From positions 332,901-396,900 of the forward strand of contig NZ_JH725024.1 in NCBI RefSeq assembly GCF_000278135.1: DNA of 64,000 nucleotides, read 5' to 3'. The notes below the pieces were generated by a model. The model saw only the letters and a list, made by a program, of their open reading frames with translations. It was not told the DNA's origin and searched no databases. This document shows, piece after piece, positions 28,978-39,390 of this stretch. The stretch comes from Candidatus Bartonella washoeensis Sb944nv. Lineage in GTDB: Bacteria > Pseudomonadota > Alphaproteobacteria > Rhizobiales > Rhizobiaceae. The position numbers and the translations under genes were made by a program. The first letter of the stretch is position 1, and every line of letters begins with the position of its first letter.

Positions 28978-29822
28978 CACTGAAGTGCCCACATTATTGC
29001 TTGTGGCTTATAGCCATGGCGCTCAATAAAAGAGTGCAAAGCTTGTTTATCTATCACACCATTTTGCATATAATCATAACGATGAATGCCCCCCATAATA
29101 TAAAGGACATCGAGACCAAAATGAATTGCACCTTTAACATCAGTTAACAGACCATCGCCGATAGCTAAAACCTGACTTTTTTCCATTGCCCCACGAATTT
29201 TTTGAAGTTTTTCAAAGGCACACTCATAAATAGGTGCATAGGGTTTGCCGGCAATGCGCACCTCCCCCCCTAATTGTTGATAAAGGCGCGCCAGTGCACC
29301 AGCACACCAAAACTCCTGATTTCCACAATGCACAATCACATCAGGATTGGCACAAATAAACGGCAAATTACGCGCTCGCATACGATGAAACATCTCTTCA
29401 TAAGCAGACGGTTCTTCATCAAGATCTTCGAGAAAACCACTACAAACCACAACAGAGGCTTCCCATTCCTCAACCAGTTCACAATCTAACCCTTCAAACA
29501 ATATCAAATCACGTTGCTGACCAATGAAAAAAACTTTACGCGGTGCAGCACGAATGAGATCGCGCGTTACATCCCCTGAAGTGATAATGGCATCATAATA
29601 ATTGCTATCAACATTCATACTCTGTAATTGCGCAACAACATCTTCATGCGGACGAGGTGAATTGGTTAAGAAAATGACATTTTTTCCCATCTGTTGAATT
29701 TTGTGCAATACTTTCAATGCTGGTTCAAATGCATGCACACCGTTATGTACTACACCCCAAACATCGCAAAAAACAGCATCGTAATGTGCTATAATATTAT
29801 CAATATGGGTAAGCTCATTCAT
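28977..29822 (-). CDS. HAD-superfamily class IIA hydrolase (TIGR01459-like)
   Basis: This 281-residue hydrolase has HAD motif I in the variant AVFCDVWGVVHNG, motif II FLTNSPRP and motif III GDGLLTDVKGA. It belongs to the alphaproteobacterial TIGR01459 family, related to NagD and 4-nitrophenylphosphatases. The start at 29822 has an AGGTG ribosome binding site 5 bases ahead; a longer frame from 29855 lacks one. It is coupled to ribF through a 1-base stop/start overlap, the usual rhizobial arrangement. The substrate is unknown, probably a phosphorylated metabolite. Confidence 0.88.
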   Translation of the reverse strand: MNELTHIDNIIAHYDAVFCDVWGVVHNGVHAFEPALKVLHKIQQMGKNVIFLTNSPRPHEDVVAQLQSMNVDSNYYDAIITSGDVTRDLIRAAPRKVFFIGQQRDLILFEGLDCELVEEWEASVVVCSGFLEDLDEEPSAYEEMFHRMRARNLPFICANPDVIVHCGNQEFWCAGALARLYQQLGGEVRIAGKPYAPIYECAFEKLQKIRGAMEKSQVLAIGDGLLTDVKGAIHFGLDVLYIMGGIHRYDYMQNGVIDKQALHSFIERHGYKPQAIMWALQ

Positions 29823-30189
29823 GTTGCACCTGCTTATATGTTTGCCATGTATCAAACTGTCTTTTATTGTGACACTACTTATCGGAAGAGTAATCTTCTG
29901 TCATCTTCTTTCTCAATGTTCTCTTTTTTCTCTGCAACTTTTCAAACTTTAATACAGAAGATCATCTTTTCTGTATGAACATTTTTGATCATCAAACACA
30001 ATCTCAATTATACATTAGAAAAGCATGAATTATGAAGTATATTATTTTATAATTTATTGATTTTTATATTTTTTTTAATATCATCATTATGGGGATTATT
30101 GGGAGAGCAAATTCATTTATGAAATATAAGAGCAATTGCTTTTGCATTTTTTTGTTGTTTAAATTTCAATTCTTACACTAAAGAGAACG

Positions 30190-31560
30190 TTTCTGCTCAT
30201 ACTCAGCAATATGAGATACAACTATAAGAAGGAGCATACCGTTCAACAAATGTAACAGGAATCAATAAACTTGATGTTCCCATACAGTCAATTGATCAAG
30301 GTCTTGATGGTGGAAAATGGGCTTATTATCCTAAATCTTACATTCCTTCAGAAATGTCAGAAGCCTTGATTACAGCATCTCATGCTTGGCTTTATGGAGC
30401 TGGTAGCTGAGCAAGATATCGCGTAAAAGATGATAACACTCTCTATAAAATTTCAATGGTACAATCGATTTTAGCGAGCAAATGATTACTCTGCAACTGC
30501 ATCCAACAAAGATTATTATTTTTCAAAATCAGGTGGCATAATAACAGATTAACAATTGAAACTATATACAGAAAGGCTCCCATAAAAATTATACCGCTTT
30601 TTAATGGCTAATCCGCAAGCATAGCGTTTAAACACAGCCATCCCTAACGCATCAGGGAACAGAGAACCATGGCTAAAAACAAATAAAAAAGTTGCGAACG
30701 CAGTAAAATTGCACAAAACTGCATTTCATAGAATGAATGAAGATTTGACAGAATTTGATCGACTAACAACCTATCATGATTACGCAGATATTTACAAAAC
30801 CTTGATTCCGATGTCTATGAAGGGTTGAGCAATCATGAATTATGCAAATAATGTTGATGATTGTACAATTTCTAAATTATGAGATTTTTCTAAAGATGCA
30901 TGTGCCATAAGTGCCATTAAAAGAATATGGAGTGAGATAAAAAATACAACAATGATCTCAATAATTTTAATAAAGACATAACTAAAATATGGCTCTCTGA
31001 GCATGGTACAACACCCAATAGTCTAGGGGGGAAGTCTAGGTTGTTCATGGGATTTTGGAGATGTTCACTAAGTACAGCTTCACAATTATCCAATGTATAC
31101 TGTTAATTTAAATAAAAGTAGCACTATAGTGAAAATAAGCAAATCTCTAGATTGACTAAAAGAAGATTTAACCCCTTCTGACGCAAGAGGTAAAATTACA
31201 ATCATAAATTTCTACGACGCAAAAAAGGCTTTTCCTTTTGACTCACATTTTCTTGATCTTAAAAAAAATTAATATTTACAAATAGTTAAATCAATCATTA
31301 CAAGCCATAACGTAAAAGCAATTTTTGTAGGACATACGCATTATCAGCCCCATTGTCGCGCACAAGATTATAAAGTCTTCGGCAATATCCCTCTATACAC
31401 AGTGGAAGCACTCTTCAAAAGAGACTACGACCTGCTAAGAGGTAAAAGGGAAAAACACTCATGTCAAAGGCTATAATGCACAAACAGGGAAACCAATTTT
31501 GTACAGAAATTTTGGCATGATAAGAGCAGACACAGATTGCTCCCAAAGTTACAGTGAATT
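30190..31560 (+). pseudogene. Decayed secreted calcineurin-like metallophosphoesterase
   Basis: Fragments in different frames suggest one former gene. GINKLDVPIQSIDQGLDGG is near 30255; DDCTISKL and WSEIKN lie in the middle; near 31040 a disrupted stretch reads like a CSWDFGDVH core. The motif-bearing KAIFVGHTHYQPHC lies near 31310-31350. GHTH is the metal-binding motif of calcineurin-like phosphoesterases. At least ten stops or frameshifts are visible, so it makes no product. The family is supported by the GHTH block and the preceding KITIINFYD strand. The full domain order is inference. Confidence 0.6.
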
Positions 31561-32524
31561 ATAAGAATATTTTATCCTTTTTCTCTTTAAAAACAGAGAG
31601 AACAAAATCGGTATGTAAAACTTTAATTGCCAAGAGGGCGATTTAAAGAGCCATCCCGTTATGTGTTCAAACATCAGGTTTCTCTTTTGTTGATAACTAA
31701 GCCTTCTTTCCACTGGCTCTTTGTTCTTAACAAAATTCTTTATAGAAGGATCAACATTTCTGTTTGCAGTTTTTTGTATGGGATATTTCTTGCAGTAAAT
31801 ATAACCTACAAAATACAAATGATAATCAACTCAATCATCCTTATGTTTTTCAACACAGATGCCGATTAGTGATATGATGTATTTTATTCTATCCCTCTGA
31901 CTATAGGATTACACTCTTTCAATAACGAAGTAAAAGTTGCATATTTTATTCCTACTGTGTAAATGAATATAGTAGAATAAAAATAAAGTTGTGCGCACTG
32001 AATTAAGAAATATGGGGAGGAGTTAGTGAATTGATTTCTTATCAAAGCTACAACAAAAAAGAAACTTCACATAAAGCACAACCCATCCCACACACTACAC
32101 ACACGAAAAAATACAGAAAATTAACCTACGCACTCTTCATTTTCCTCTTGGATATTCGTGGGCTGATGAAAGGCATATTAAGAATCATAAAAAAATAAGT
32201 TTTTTCATGCTATTTTGGGGTATTTTCGTTTACTTCCTATTCTTAGAACCTAACCCAGAGTTTAGAATATGAAAGATTAGAATAGCTTTCATAATCACAT
32301 CAATTATGTCGACTGTCCTAGATTTTGGTGCTATGTTCCGCGTTTGATTTTATGACATACTCTTATTGCGTAGCGCCACCCGATATTGAGATTACACTCT
32401 TTGAGTGATATTATGCAAGAAAGCACCTCATCTACAACAGAACGGATACCGAGCGCGCTTCATTGGAAACGACTTAACCATGTTGGTGTTTCACTGACTT
32501 TCTTGCTTTAAAGGTCAATAGGCG
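31561..32524. other. Spacer with no supported gene
   Basis: A stretch near 32080-32280 encodes hydrophobic fragments (TYALFIFLLDIRG, then FMLFWGIFVYFLFLEP) broken by frameshifts, perhaps a former small membrane protein. The right part (about 32340-32524) is the counterpart of the inverted repeat at 24197-24360. Confidence 0.4.
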
Positions 32525-33253
32525 TTAAGGATCAATGGGATTATAGCTACCATGATCTCTTCTCCAATCTTCTGGTTGTTCAAATTGGCTAGACCACAAT
32601 CCTTGTTGTGCTTTTTGCGCTGCAAATTGTAAGTTTTTATAATCTGCAGGTGAGGGAAAATGGTCCTGATCTTTTGTCAAAACCATCATCCCTTCTGCAA
32701 GGCCTAGGCGTGCAAGATCAACCCCATCAACAAAACACTGCGCATAATGAATTTGTTTTATAACACGCGACTGCCGACAAGTAACATTTTTATTGATTGT
32801 TTTTGAAACAAGCCACGCCGTGACAAAAGCACCACACGGCCATTTAATTCCATTGCATGAGGCAAATTGCCGTGTTTCACAGGATTCAACACCATATAAT
32901 CGGATATTACGAACAATTCTTTTTCTCCAGCCCTCATCTATAGGAGTAATCATTTTAAAAGTAACCCCGCTTGTCACTTGTATAACCCCTGAATAAACTG
33001 GAACATTTTCTTCATAGAATTGTGTTGATAACGATTCTGAAGAGACAGGCGTTTCTTGTCTATAAGCCTGATCTGTCAATTTTAAATCCGACTCTTGAAA
33101 CGGTTTTTCCACTGTCTTTTTTACTTTTTGCACAAAAGAATTTTCGATAAAATTTTCAGAATTTTGACTAAAATAAAAAACACAAACAAGAATAATATAA
33201 ATGAAAATCAGATATTTAAATACTGATCTGGGAGATTTTTTAAAAAGCATCAT
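32525..33253 (-). CDS. Thermonuclease-family (SNase-like) protein, membrane-anchored or secreted
   Basis: This 242-residue protein has an N-terminal hydrophobic segment (about residues 13-30, signal anchor) and a C-terminal staphylococcal-nuclease-like domain (about residues 90-235). Recognisable blocks are NIRLYGVESCETRQFA, WPCGAFVTAWL, YAQCFVDGVDLARLGLAEG and AQKAQQGLW. The standard SNase triad (Arg-Asp-Glu-Arg pattern) is not clearly kept: LYGVESC replaces the usual L-x-G-I-D-A-P-E, so catalysis is doubtful. A paralogue at 45124 also lies divergent from a virB2 gene, so the unit thermonuclease-virB was duplicated or co-inherited. The role in secretion is unknown. Confidence 0.78.
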   Translation of the reverse strand: MMLFKKSPRSVFKYLIFIYIILVCVFYFSQNSENFIENSFVQKVKKTVEKPFQESDLKLTDQAYRQETPVSSESLSTQFYEENVPVYSGVIQVTSGVTFKMITPIDEGWRKRIVRNIRLYGVESCETRQFASCNGIKWPCGAFVTAWLVSKTINKNVTCRQSRVIKQIHYAQCFVDGVDLARLGLAEGMMVLTKDQDHFPSPADYKNLQFAAQKAQQGLWSSQFEQPEDWRRDHGSYNPIDP

Positions 33254-33415
33254 TTTGAATATTATAAATATTTCTTTTTATTTCACTAATAAAAAATTAA
33301 ATTACTACAAATTTAATAGTAGCGCTCGTTATTTTTTTCATTTATGAGATTATTTATCTCTATAAATAAGTGAGATATTTAGTAATTTATTTAATAAATA
33401 CGCGGGGAAATTTCC
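33254..33415. promoter_or_regulatory. Divergent promoter region, thermonuclease gene and decayed virB operon
   Basis: An AT-rich intergenic region between divergent genes must hold both promoters. A GGGGA ribosome binding site (33404-33408) precedes virB2. No motif can be assigned with confidence. Confidence 0.4.
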
Positions 33416-33766
33416 ATGTTAAAAATAAATAATCAGTTTACTGATGGGCTTACTTTACAAAAATTAACCTTCTCAAACACACAAAAGAAATGGTTAACCA
33501 CATTACTTATTCTGTTTATTGCATTCATAGCACTGAATGAACCAGCATTTGCAGCAGGCGACTTCGGAAAAATTGAAGGTGCTCTTGATAAATTAGTAAA
33601 AGCTTTAACAGGAACCATTGCAAAATCGATTGCCACGATTGCTGTTGCGGGTGTTGGGCTTGCGTGGATTGCTGGTTATATTGAGATGCGTAAAGCATTT
33701 TTTGTTTGTGTTGGCATTGGCATTGTTTTTGGTGCACCGCAAATTGTTGCAATGCTTTCTAATTGA
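33416..33766 (+). CDS. virB2: VirB2-type pilin of the decayed T4SS
   Basis: This 116-residue prepilin has a long cleavable leader (to about AFA at residue 46) and two hydrophobic segments of the mature pilin (about residues 63-86 and 92-112), with a short polar loop reading YIEMRK between them. VirB2 is the major pilus subunit of VirB-type T4SS. The frame is intact, unlike nearly every later gene of this operon. The mature part is clearly related to the pilin at 46225, but the leader is longer and differs. Confidence 0.85.
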   Translation: MLKINNQFTDGLTLQKLTFSNTQKKWLTTLLILFIAFIALNEPAFAAGDFGKIEGALDKLVKALTGTIAKSIATIAVAGVGLAWIAGYIEMRKAFFVCVGIGIVFGAPQIVAMLSN

Positions 33767-33792
33767 TTTGACTCAAGCATTTCAAAAAAAAC

Positions 33793-34118
33793 ATGCAAGA
33801 GCGTGATAAGCTAACAGAAGATACGCTATTTCTTGCCTGTACACGCCCTGCAATGATTGCAGGCGTGACGGTAGAAGCTATGGGGTTAAATGCTATGGGG
33901 ACGCTTATATTGTTTATTATTACAGGCAATTTTTCCTCATAACCATTGGTGTTGCTGTACATTTTATCTTTAAGGAAATTCTCAAACACGACCATAATAA
34001 ATTTCGTATCCTTCTTACATGGCAAAAAACACGTCTTTTTGCCAGAAACGCTCAGCTATGGGGTGGTGCAAGTCTTTCTCCATTACGATTAATTCGTAAT
34101 TATGCGGAATTGAAATGA
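33793..34118 (+). pseudogene. virB3: virB3, frameshifted
   Basis: The start matches VirB3 (LFLACTRPAMIAGVTVEAMG), but the frame hits a stop after about 49 codons (ITGNFSS, stop near 33942). The remainder continues in another frame (TIGVAVHFIFKEILKHDHN and then LWGGASLSPLRLIRNYAELK). Its last codons overlap the virB4 start (ATGA), as in the intact operon. VirB3 is the inner-membrane partner of VirB4; this copy would be non-functional. Confidence 0.88.
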
Positions 34119-36472
34119 AAACAATAGAGCGCAAGCGTGAAAAGCAGCCAGAAGCAATCATTCCTTATGTGCGCCATGTCAACAAACATGTCATCGCACT
34201 AGAATCACGCGCGCTCATGACTGTTGTTAAGCTTGAAGGCATCAACTTTGAAACAGCTGATATTATTGATTTAAACGTGCTTCACGAACAATTAAACAAC
34301 TTGTTTAAAAACATTGCTGATGAACGGATAGCCATTTACAGCCATATTATTAGAAAGCGTGAGACGATCTATCCGGATGGCACTTTTAGATCTGCATTTG
34401 CCAAGCAATTGGATGACAAATACCGTGAACGGATGGTTTCACAGGAGCTTTATCGCAATGATCTCTATCTTTCTATTTTGTGGAATCCACACGTAGATAA
34501 AGCGGATAAATTGGCTGATTTTTTTAAGCGTTTGGGAAAAGCCAAGCAAGAAAAGACAGAAGTTGACAAAGAGTCCATTCACAAACTTGAAGACGTTACC
34601 ACAGATGTTATTCAAAATTTACAGCGTTATGGTGCAAAAAAGCTAAGCCTTTATGAACATGAAGGAAACGTTTTTTCGCAGCAAAGTGAATTTATTCACC
34701 AACTGGTTGGTGAGCGTCGTGAACGTATTCCCCCCACATGGGGGACGATAGCATCCTCTGTTTATTCAGACCGCCTTATCTTTGGGAAAAAAATCATAGA
34801 GATACGCCATGAAGCAGGGTGGCGTTTTGCCGGAATGTTTGGTTGGAAAGAATATCCAGCCAAAACCAAAGCGGGCATGACAGATGGTTTGCTCACCCTT
34901 CCCTTTGAATTTATTTTCACCCAATCTTTTGTCTTCAAAAGCAAAACATTGCCAAGCAGATTATGGGGCGCAAACAAAATCAAATGGTCAATGCTGGAGA
35001 CCGCGCCGGTTCACAAATTTTAGAATTGGATGATGCGCTAGATGATCTCGAATCCAACCATTTTGTATTAGGGGAACATCACTTATCATTGGCAGTTTTT
35101 TCTGATACGCCGCAAAAGCTTGCCGATAATCTTGCCAAATCCCGTTCTCGTCTCACAGACGGTAGTGCTGTTATCATACGGGAAGATCTTGGGCTTGCTG
35201 CTGCTTGGTGGGCACAACTTCCAGGGAATTATGCCTATCGCACACGCTCTGGTGCGATAACAAGCCGCAACTATGGCAGCCCTTTCGCCTTTTCATTCGT
35301 TTCCGGTTAGAAAAATAGATGGCAACGCATGGGGACCAGCAGTCGCGTTGATGAAAACTTCTGCCGGCTCACCATTTTATTTTAATTTTCACTTTGGCGA
35401 TTTAGGCAACACTTTTGTTTGTGGTCCCTCTGATTCTGGAAAAACTGTTATTGTCAATTTTCTTTTAGCACAACTTCAAAAGCATAATCCGAATATGATC
35501 TTTTTTGATAAAGACCGTAGAGCAGAGCTTTTTGTAAGAGCGGGTGGCAGCACCTATATGCCATTGAAAAATGGTCAACCAACAGGGATAACACCACTGA
35601 AAGGCTTAGATTATAACAATCCAGCAGATAGAGTGTTTTTACGGCAATGGATTACCAAACTTGTTTCGGCCGAAGGTCAAAAAATCAGTGAATCAGAAAG
35701 ACAAGATATCTCTGCAGCGGTTGACCAGCTTGCTTTGTTACCCAAGGAACAACGTACAATTTCTGCCTTACAGATGTTTTTTGACACCACCCATAGAGAA
35801 GGCATATCTGGACGATTAGAGAGAGGGTGTCGTGGCAATGCATTGGGGTGAGTTTTTGACAATCCTGATGATGATATTGGCATTGATGCCAAATTTATTG
35901 GCTATGATATGACGGATTTTTTAGACAATGACGAAATTCGTCCCCCCCTTAATGATGTATCTTTTTCATAGAATTCTTTCTCTGATTGATGGACGCCGAA
36001 TTATCATTGTCATTGATGAATTCTGGAAAGCTTTAGAAGACGATTCCTTTAAAGCCTTTGCACAAGATAGGCTGAAAACAATCCGTAAACAAAATGGTTT
36101 GATGCTTTTTGCCACGCAATCTCCCAAAGATGCGATCAATTCGACAATTGCCCACAGCATTATAGAACAATGTCCAACACAGATTTATTTTCCCAACCAA
36201 AAGGGCAATCATAGCGATTATGTAGAAGGTTTTAAATTATCAGACAGAGAATTTAACCTAATTCAAACAGAATTAAGCCGCGAGTTATGGCGTTTTCTCA
36301 TCAAGCAAGGTCAAAGTTCTGTTGTCGCAGAACTCAATTTACGGGGTTTTGATGATGAAATAGCGATATTAAGCGGCACCACCAAAAACATTGAACTCCT
36401 AGAAACCATCATGGAAGAAGTTGGGAATCTCCAGAAAAATGGCTTCCTCTTTTTCAAGAAAGGTCAAAATAA
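34115..36472 (+). pseudogene. virB4: virB4 ATPase, multiply disrupted
   Basis: The whole length of VirB4 is represented and aligns block for block with the intact copy at 46857, but at least five lesions interrupt it. These are frameshifts near 34945, near 35270, near 35945 and near 36425, and a TGA at 35849-35851. The Walker A motif also differs, reading GPSDSGKT instead of GPSGSGKT. The native end (ESPEKWLPLFQERSK, TAA 36470-36472) overlaps the virB5 start. Similarity to the intact copy looks high by eye, so the two operons share ancestry while this one no longer makes the energising ATPase. Confidence 0.9.
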
Positions 36473-37215
36473 TGAAAAAATTTTATTGGCAACAGCCCTT
36501 TGCACAATTTCTTTTGGCTTAAAAACAAATGCATTGTCCATGATGGTATTTGATACCAAAGCTGCGAGCAACATGGCAGAACAAATTAGACAAAGCACAC
36601 AACAGCTACAACAATTACAGAAACGAGTTCAACAGGGATACGACCAGATTAATCAATTAAAGAGCCAACTTGATCAAATGAAACAATTATACAGCTCTTT
36701 AAATGTCAAACCTGATATATCGGCATTGCAAGAAATGTTCAACAAGCAAGAGAGCAATGGCACACTCCCTTCTGATTTTAATCAATTACAACAATCAATA
36801 GATGGCACCAGCAGTGGCGGTGGAGGCAAAAACACTGAAAAATAGAAAGAAAAACTTTTATACAAAGAGCTCTCAGGGAGCGCAGGCTCAAAAGCTGTAG
36901 TGGATGCGTTTTATGAAGAAGAAGTCAAAAAAGCACAACAGAGCACGATAGGGCAAGCCGTTTATAGAGGAAAGTGAAACACAAAAAAACATTAAACAGC
37001 TCACTGATAAACTTGGAAATGCTCAAACTGCCAGTGAAGTGCAAGAAATTCAAGCACAATTAGCAGCAATACAAGCAAAGCTGCAAACACAAGTCCTGCA
37101 AATGCAAACCAACGCGCTGATCCAGAAAGCAGAAGACAAAGCCAGAGAAGAACGTGTAGATGCAGAATTTAGAGCACAATACAAAAATTATGCAAAACAG
37201 CTCCGTAGTCACTAA
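36472..37215 (+). pseudogene. virB5: Conjugation-type virB5, disrupted
   Basis: The frame encodes a signal peptide (ILLATALCTISFGLKTNA) and a coiled-coil minor-pilin body (QQLQQLQKRVQQGYDQINQ and following). It is out of frame with its ATG at 36472 by one base in a run of A. A TAG lies at 36843-36845 and a further frameshift near 36970, and the end reads REERVDAEFRAQYKNYAKQL. This is a TraC/TrwJ/VbhB5-like VirB5 of ordinary length. It bears no resemblance to the short 150-residue VirB5 of the intact operon, so the two operons differ in their adhesin/minor-pilin gene. Confidence 0.8.
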
Positions 37216-37237
37216 ACTGAAAAAAGAGGGAAAAATC

Positions 37238-37516
37238 ATGAACAAAGCCATCATTGCCACACTGCTGCTTTGCACAGGGCTTATCGCTACTGGTTGCGAA
37301 AAAACCCATAGCGTAGAGGAAATTTAAGAAAGATAAAAAGTTATACGAAAAGTGGGCAATGAAATGTATGACAAAAAGGGATCCCGATTCACAAAATTGT
37401 AAAAATGCAGAGCAAGCTTATCGTGAAAGTCTTCCAACATAGGTGTGGGGAGGAACTGGTTCTAAAAATGACAATGAGCACAAATCTAAAAAGCAACAGG
37501 ACAGTAATGAATCATG
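37238..37516 (+). pseudogene. eexN: EexN-type entry-exclusion lipoprotein, copy 1, disrupted
   Basis: The start reads MNKAIIATLLLCTGLIATGC, a lipoprotein signal with its lipobox Cys, then EKTHSVEE before a TAA at 37325-37327. After a frameshift, KKDKKLYEKWAMKC and NCKNAEQAYRE follow, matching the conserved Cys-containing EexN body. EexN lipoproteins prevent redundant conjugative DNA entry. The gene sits between virB5 and virB6, as in conjugative plasmids. Confidence 0.75.
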
Positions 37517-37741
37517 AACAAAATCATTATCACCGCACTGCTGCTGTACACAGGGCTTATCACTGCTGGTTGTGAAAAAACCTACAGCGTAGAAGAATTA
37601 GAGAAATGTTTGACGTCAGGAGATTTCAATTCGAAAAATGGTAAAAACGTAGAACAAGCTGAATTTGAAACCCGTAAAAAATGGGGAACTTTGGCTCTAC
37701 AAATGACGATAAACAAGAATCTGAAAAAAACAGGACAGTAA
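37514..37741 (+). CDS. eexN: EexN-type entry-exclusion lipoprotein, copy 2, shortened
   Basis: This 75-residue intact frame has the same lipoprotein leader (ALLLYTGLITAGCEKTYS) and the EELEKC block. The middle is shortened against copies 1 and 3: KNVEQAEFETRKKW follows almost at once. It overlaps the end of copy 1. The lipobox is intact, so a small lipoprotein could still be made, but an internal deletion may have removed the functional core. Confidence 0.65.
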   Translation: MNKIIITALLLYTGLITAGCEKTYSVEELEKCLTSGDFNSKNGKNVEQAEFETRKKWGTLALQMTINKNLKKTGQ

Positions 37742-37748
37742 TTAAACC

Positions 37749-38125
37749 ATGAACAAAGTCATCATCACCACATCGCTGCTTTGCACTGGAATTATCGCTG
37801 CTGAGTGTGAAAAACCTATAGCGTAGCAGAATTTAAGAAAGATCCAAAATTGATGGCAGAATGAGATGCTAAATGTGGCTTTGCAGGCACTTCAAAAAAT
37901 TGTGAAAATGCACGATTAGCAGCAGCTGAACTGGACAGGGAATATCAGGAAAAAGCCCCAGAGAGAGCTCGTGAAGCAGCAGATGACTTTCATAAAATGA
38001 TGGAGAAACTTACAGCCAAAAAACTAGCTGAACAGGAAAAATGGAGAGCCGAATCTGAAAAACGGAGAGCTGAAAAAGAAGCCAGAGAACGCGCTAAAAT
38101 GAAAGAACTACAGGAAAACCATTAA
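37749..38125 (+). pseudogene. eexN: EexN-type entry-exclusion lipoprotein, copy 3, disrupted, with charged coiled-coil tail
   Basis: A leader like the other two copies starts at 37749, but the lipobox has lost its Gly (AAEC). The frame shifts after the Cys. In the new frame YSVAEFKKDPKLMAE is followed by a stop, then DAKCGFAGTSKNCENARLAA, the best preserved EexN core of the three. A charged helical tail rich in Glu, Lys and Arg runs to the TAA at 38123-38125. Confidence 0.75.
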
Positions 38126-38187
38126 ATCAGAAGTGATCATATTTAATTAGATAGAATGGGCATGTAATAGCATTTGAAAATGTAACT

Positions 38188-39087
38188 GTGTTTACAGAAA
38201 TAGATAATTATATGATGAAATATCTTGTAAGTATAATGGACAACACTATTTCCAATCTTTCATCAGCTTTAAAAGCTCCGATTAAAGCGTCTTGTACATT
38301 ACACATTGCATTTATGGGTTACAACGTCATCTATGGGCGTTCTTCCATACCTTTATGAGACTTTATAGCGACAGTTTTCAAACTTGGCATCATTGTTGCA
38401 CTCACAACAAAAGCCGCTAACTATAACATATGGATTAGGGATATATTTTTCAATGATCTGCCGAATGCCATTTCAAATGTCACACAAGGGGCACATTCGG
38501 ATAAAAACGTATGGGATAATATGTTGCAAAATGCTGCTGCACACGTTTTTGATGCAGCAAGAGCTGCTTCATGGTATGCAGTGGCTACGTATATTGTCAA
38601 CTGGATTGCTGATTTTTTCTGCTTAGTAGTTGCCATTATAGCTTCTACAACTGGTTTTTTCGTCTCACTATTTGCTAAACTTGGTTTATTTCTTGTCATA
38701 TCAGTGAAACCACTTTTTATAAGCCTTTATCTGTTTTCATCCACAAGGCGTTTTACAGAAGCGTGCTTAAATCAAACAGCAAACTTCATTATTTTGCAGA
38801 TATTAGTCGTAGTGCTTGGTGGTCTATATGTCGATCTTGCAACGGGCATCTTCTCAAAAAGCGTTAAAGATGTCATGTTTTTCTTACTTAAATTCATGGT
38901 TATTGGCATTGGTGGTATTTTCCTTTTCCTCAAATTACCTGACATAGCATCGGGTTTAGCTGCTGGTGGAGCATCTCTCACAGGCTCAAGACCTGCGGCT
39001 AAAAAAATTGCTGAACTAAGTGGTCGTGCTGCCAAAGCTGCGGGTCATGGTATAGGAAATTTAGCATCAAATATACGGGGTATCTAA
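38188..39087 (+). pseudogene. virB6: virB6, one in-frame stop
   Basis: The frame encodes a polytopic VirB6-type inner-membrane channel protein aligned along its whole length with the intact copy (SLYLFSSTRRFTEACLNQTANF matches at the centre). A single TGA at 38356-38358 interrupts it after about 50 codons. The start is uncertain: a GTG at 38188 or the paired ATGs at 38212/38215. A restart at 38521 could give a 188-residue C-terminal part with about four membrane segments. The closing region (AGGASLTGSRPAAKK and following) is typical of the VirB6 tail. Confidence 0.85.
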
Positions 39088-39093
39088 GTTCAA

Positions 39094-39390
39094 ATGCAGG
39101 AATTTAAAAAAATTGGGATTATTTTTCCGTTTCTCTTTCTAAGTGGTTGTATATCTTTACCAAATACCCTGAAGTCATTACCAAAATGCGATGAATATTC
39201 TAGGCGACCGTTAAACAAATCAATGTGGAATTGGGAAGGGAAAACTCCCTCTCCCACTCCTGTAATCATCAGCAATAGAGCAGACATAAAACCACCAGCT
39301 CAAGACGGCGGATTTAAAGCGCTTCTAGCGCAAAAATTAACTGCTGAAGGAATGGAAGCATTCTACAAAAATTGCGGGCAAAAGGCATGA
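39094..39390 (+). CDS. virB7: VirB7-type lipoprotein of the decayed T4SS
   Basis: This 98-residue lipoprotein has its lipobox at FLFLSGC and the block RRPLNKSMWNWEGK, shared with the intact copy at 50842 ([14 protein letters not shown]). VirB7 anchors the outer-membrane core by binding VirB9. The frame is intact and overlaps the virB8 start. With its partners broken it probably has no function, unless it joins the other T4SS. Confidence 0.8.
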   Translation: MQEFKKIGIIFPFLFLSGCISLPNTLKSLPKCDEYSRRPLNKSMWNWEGKTPSPTPVIISNRADIKPPAQDGGFKALLAQKLTAEGMEAFYKNCGQKA

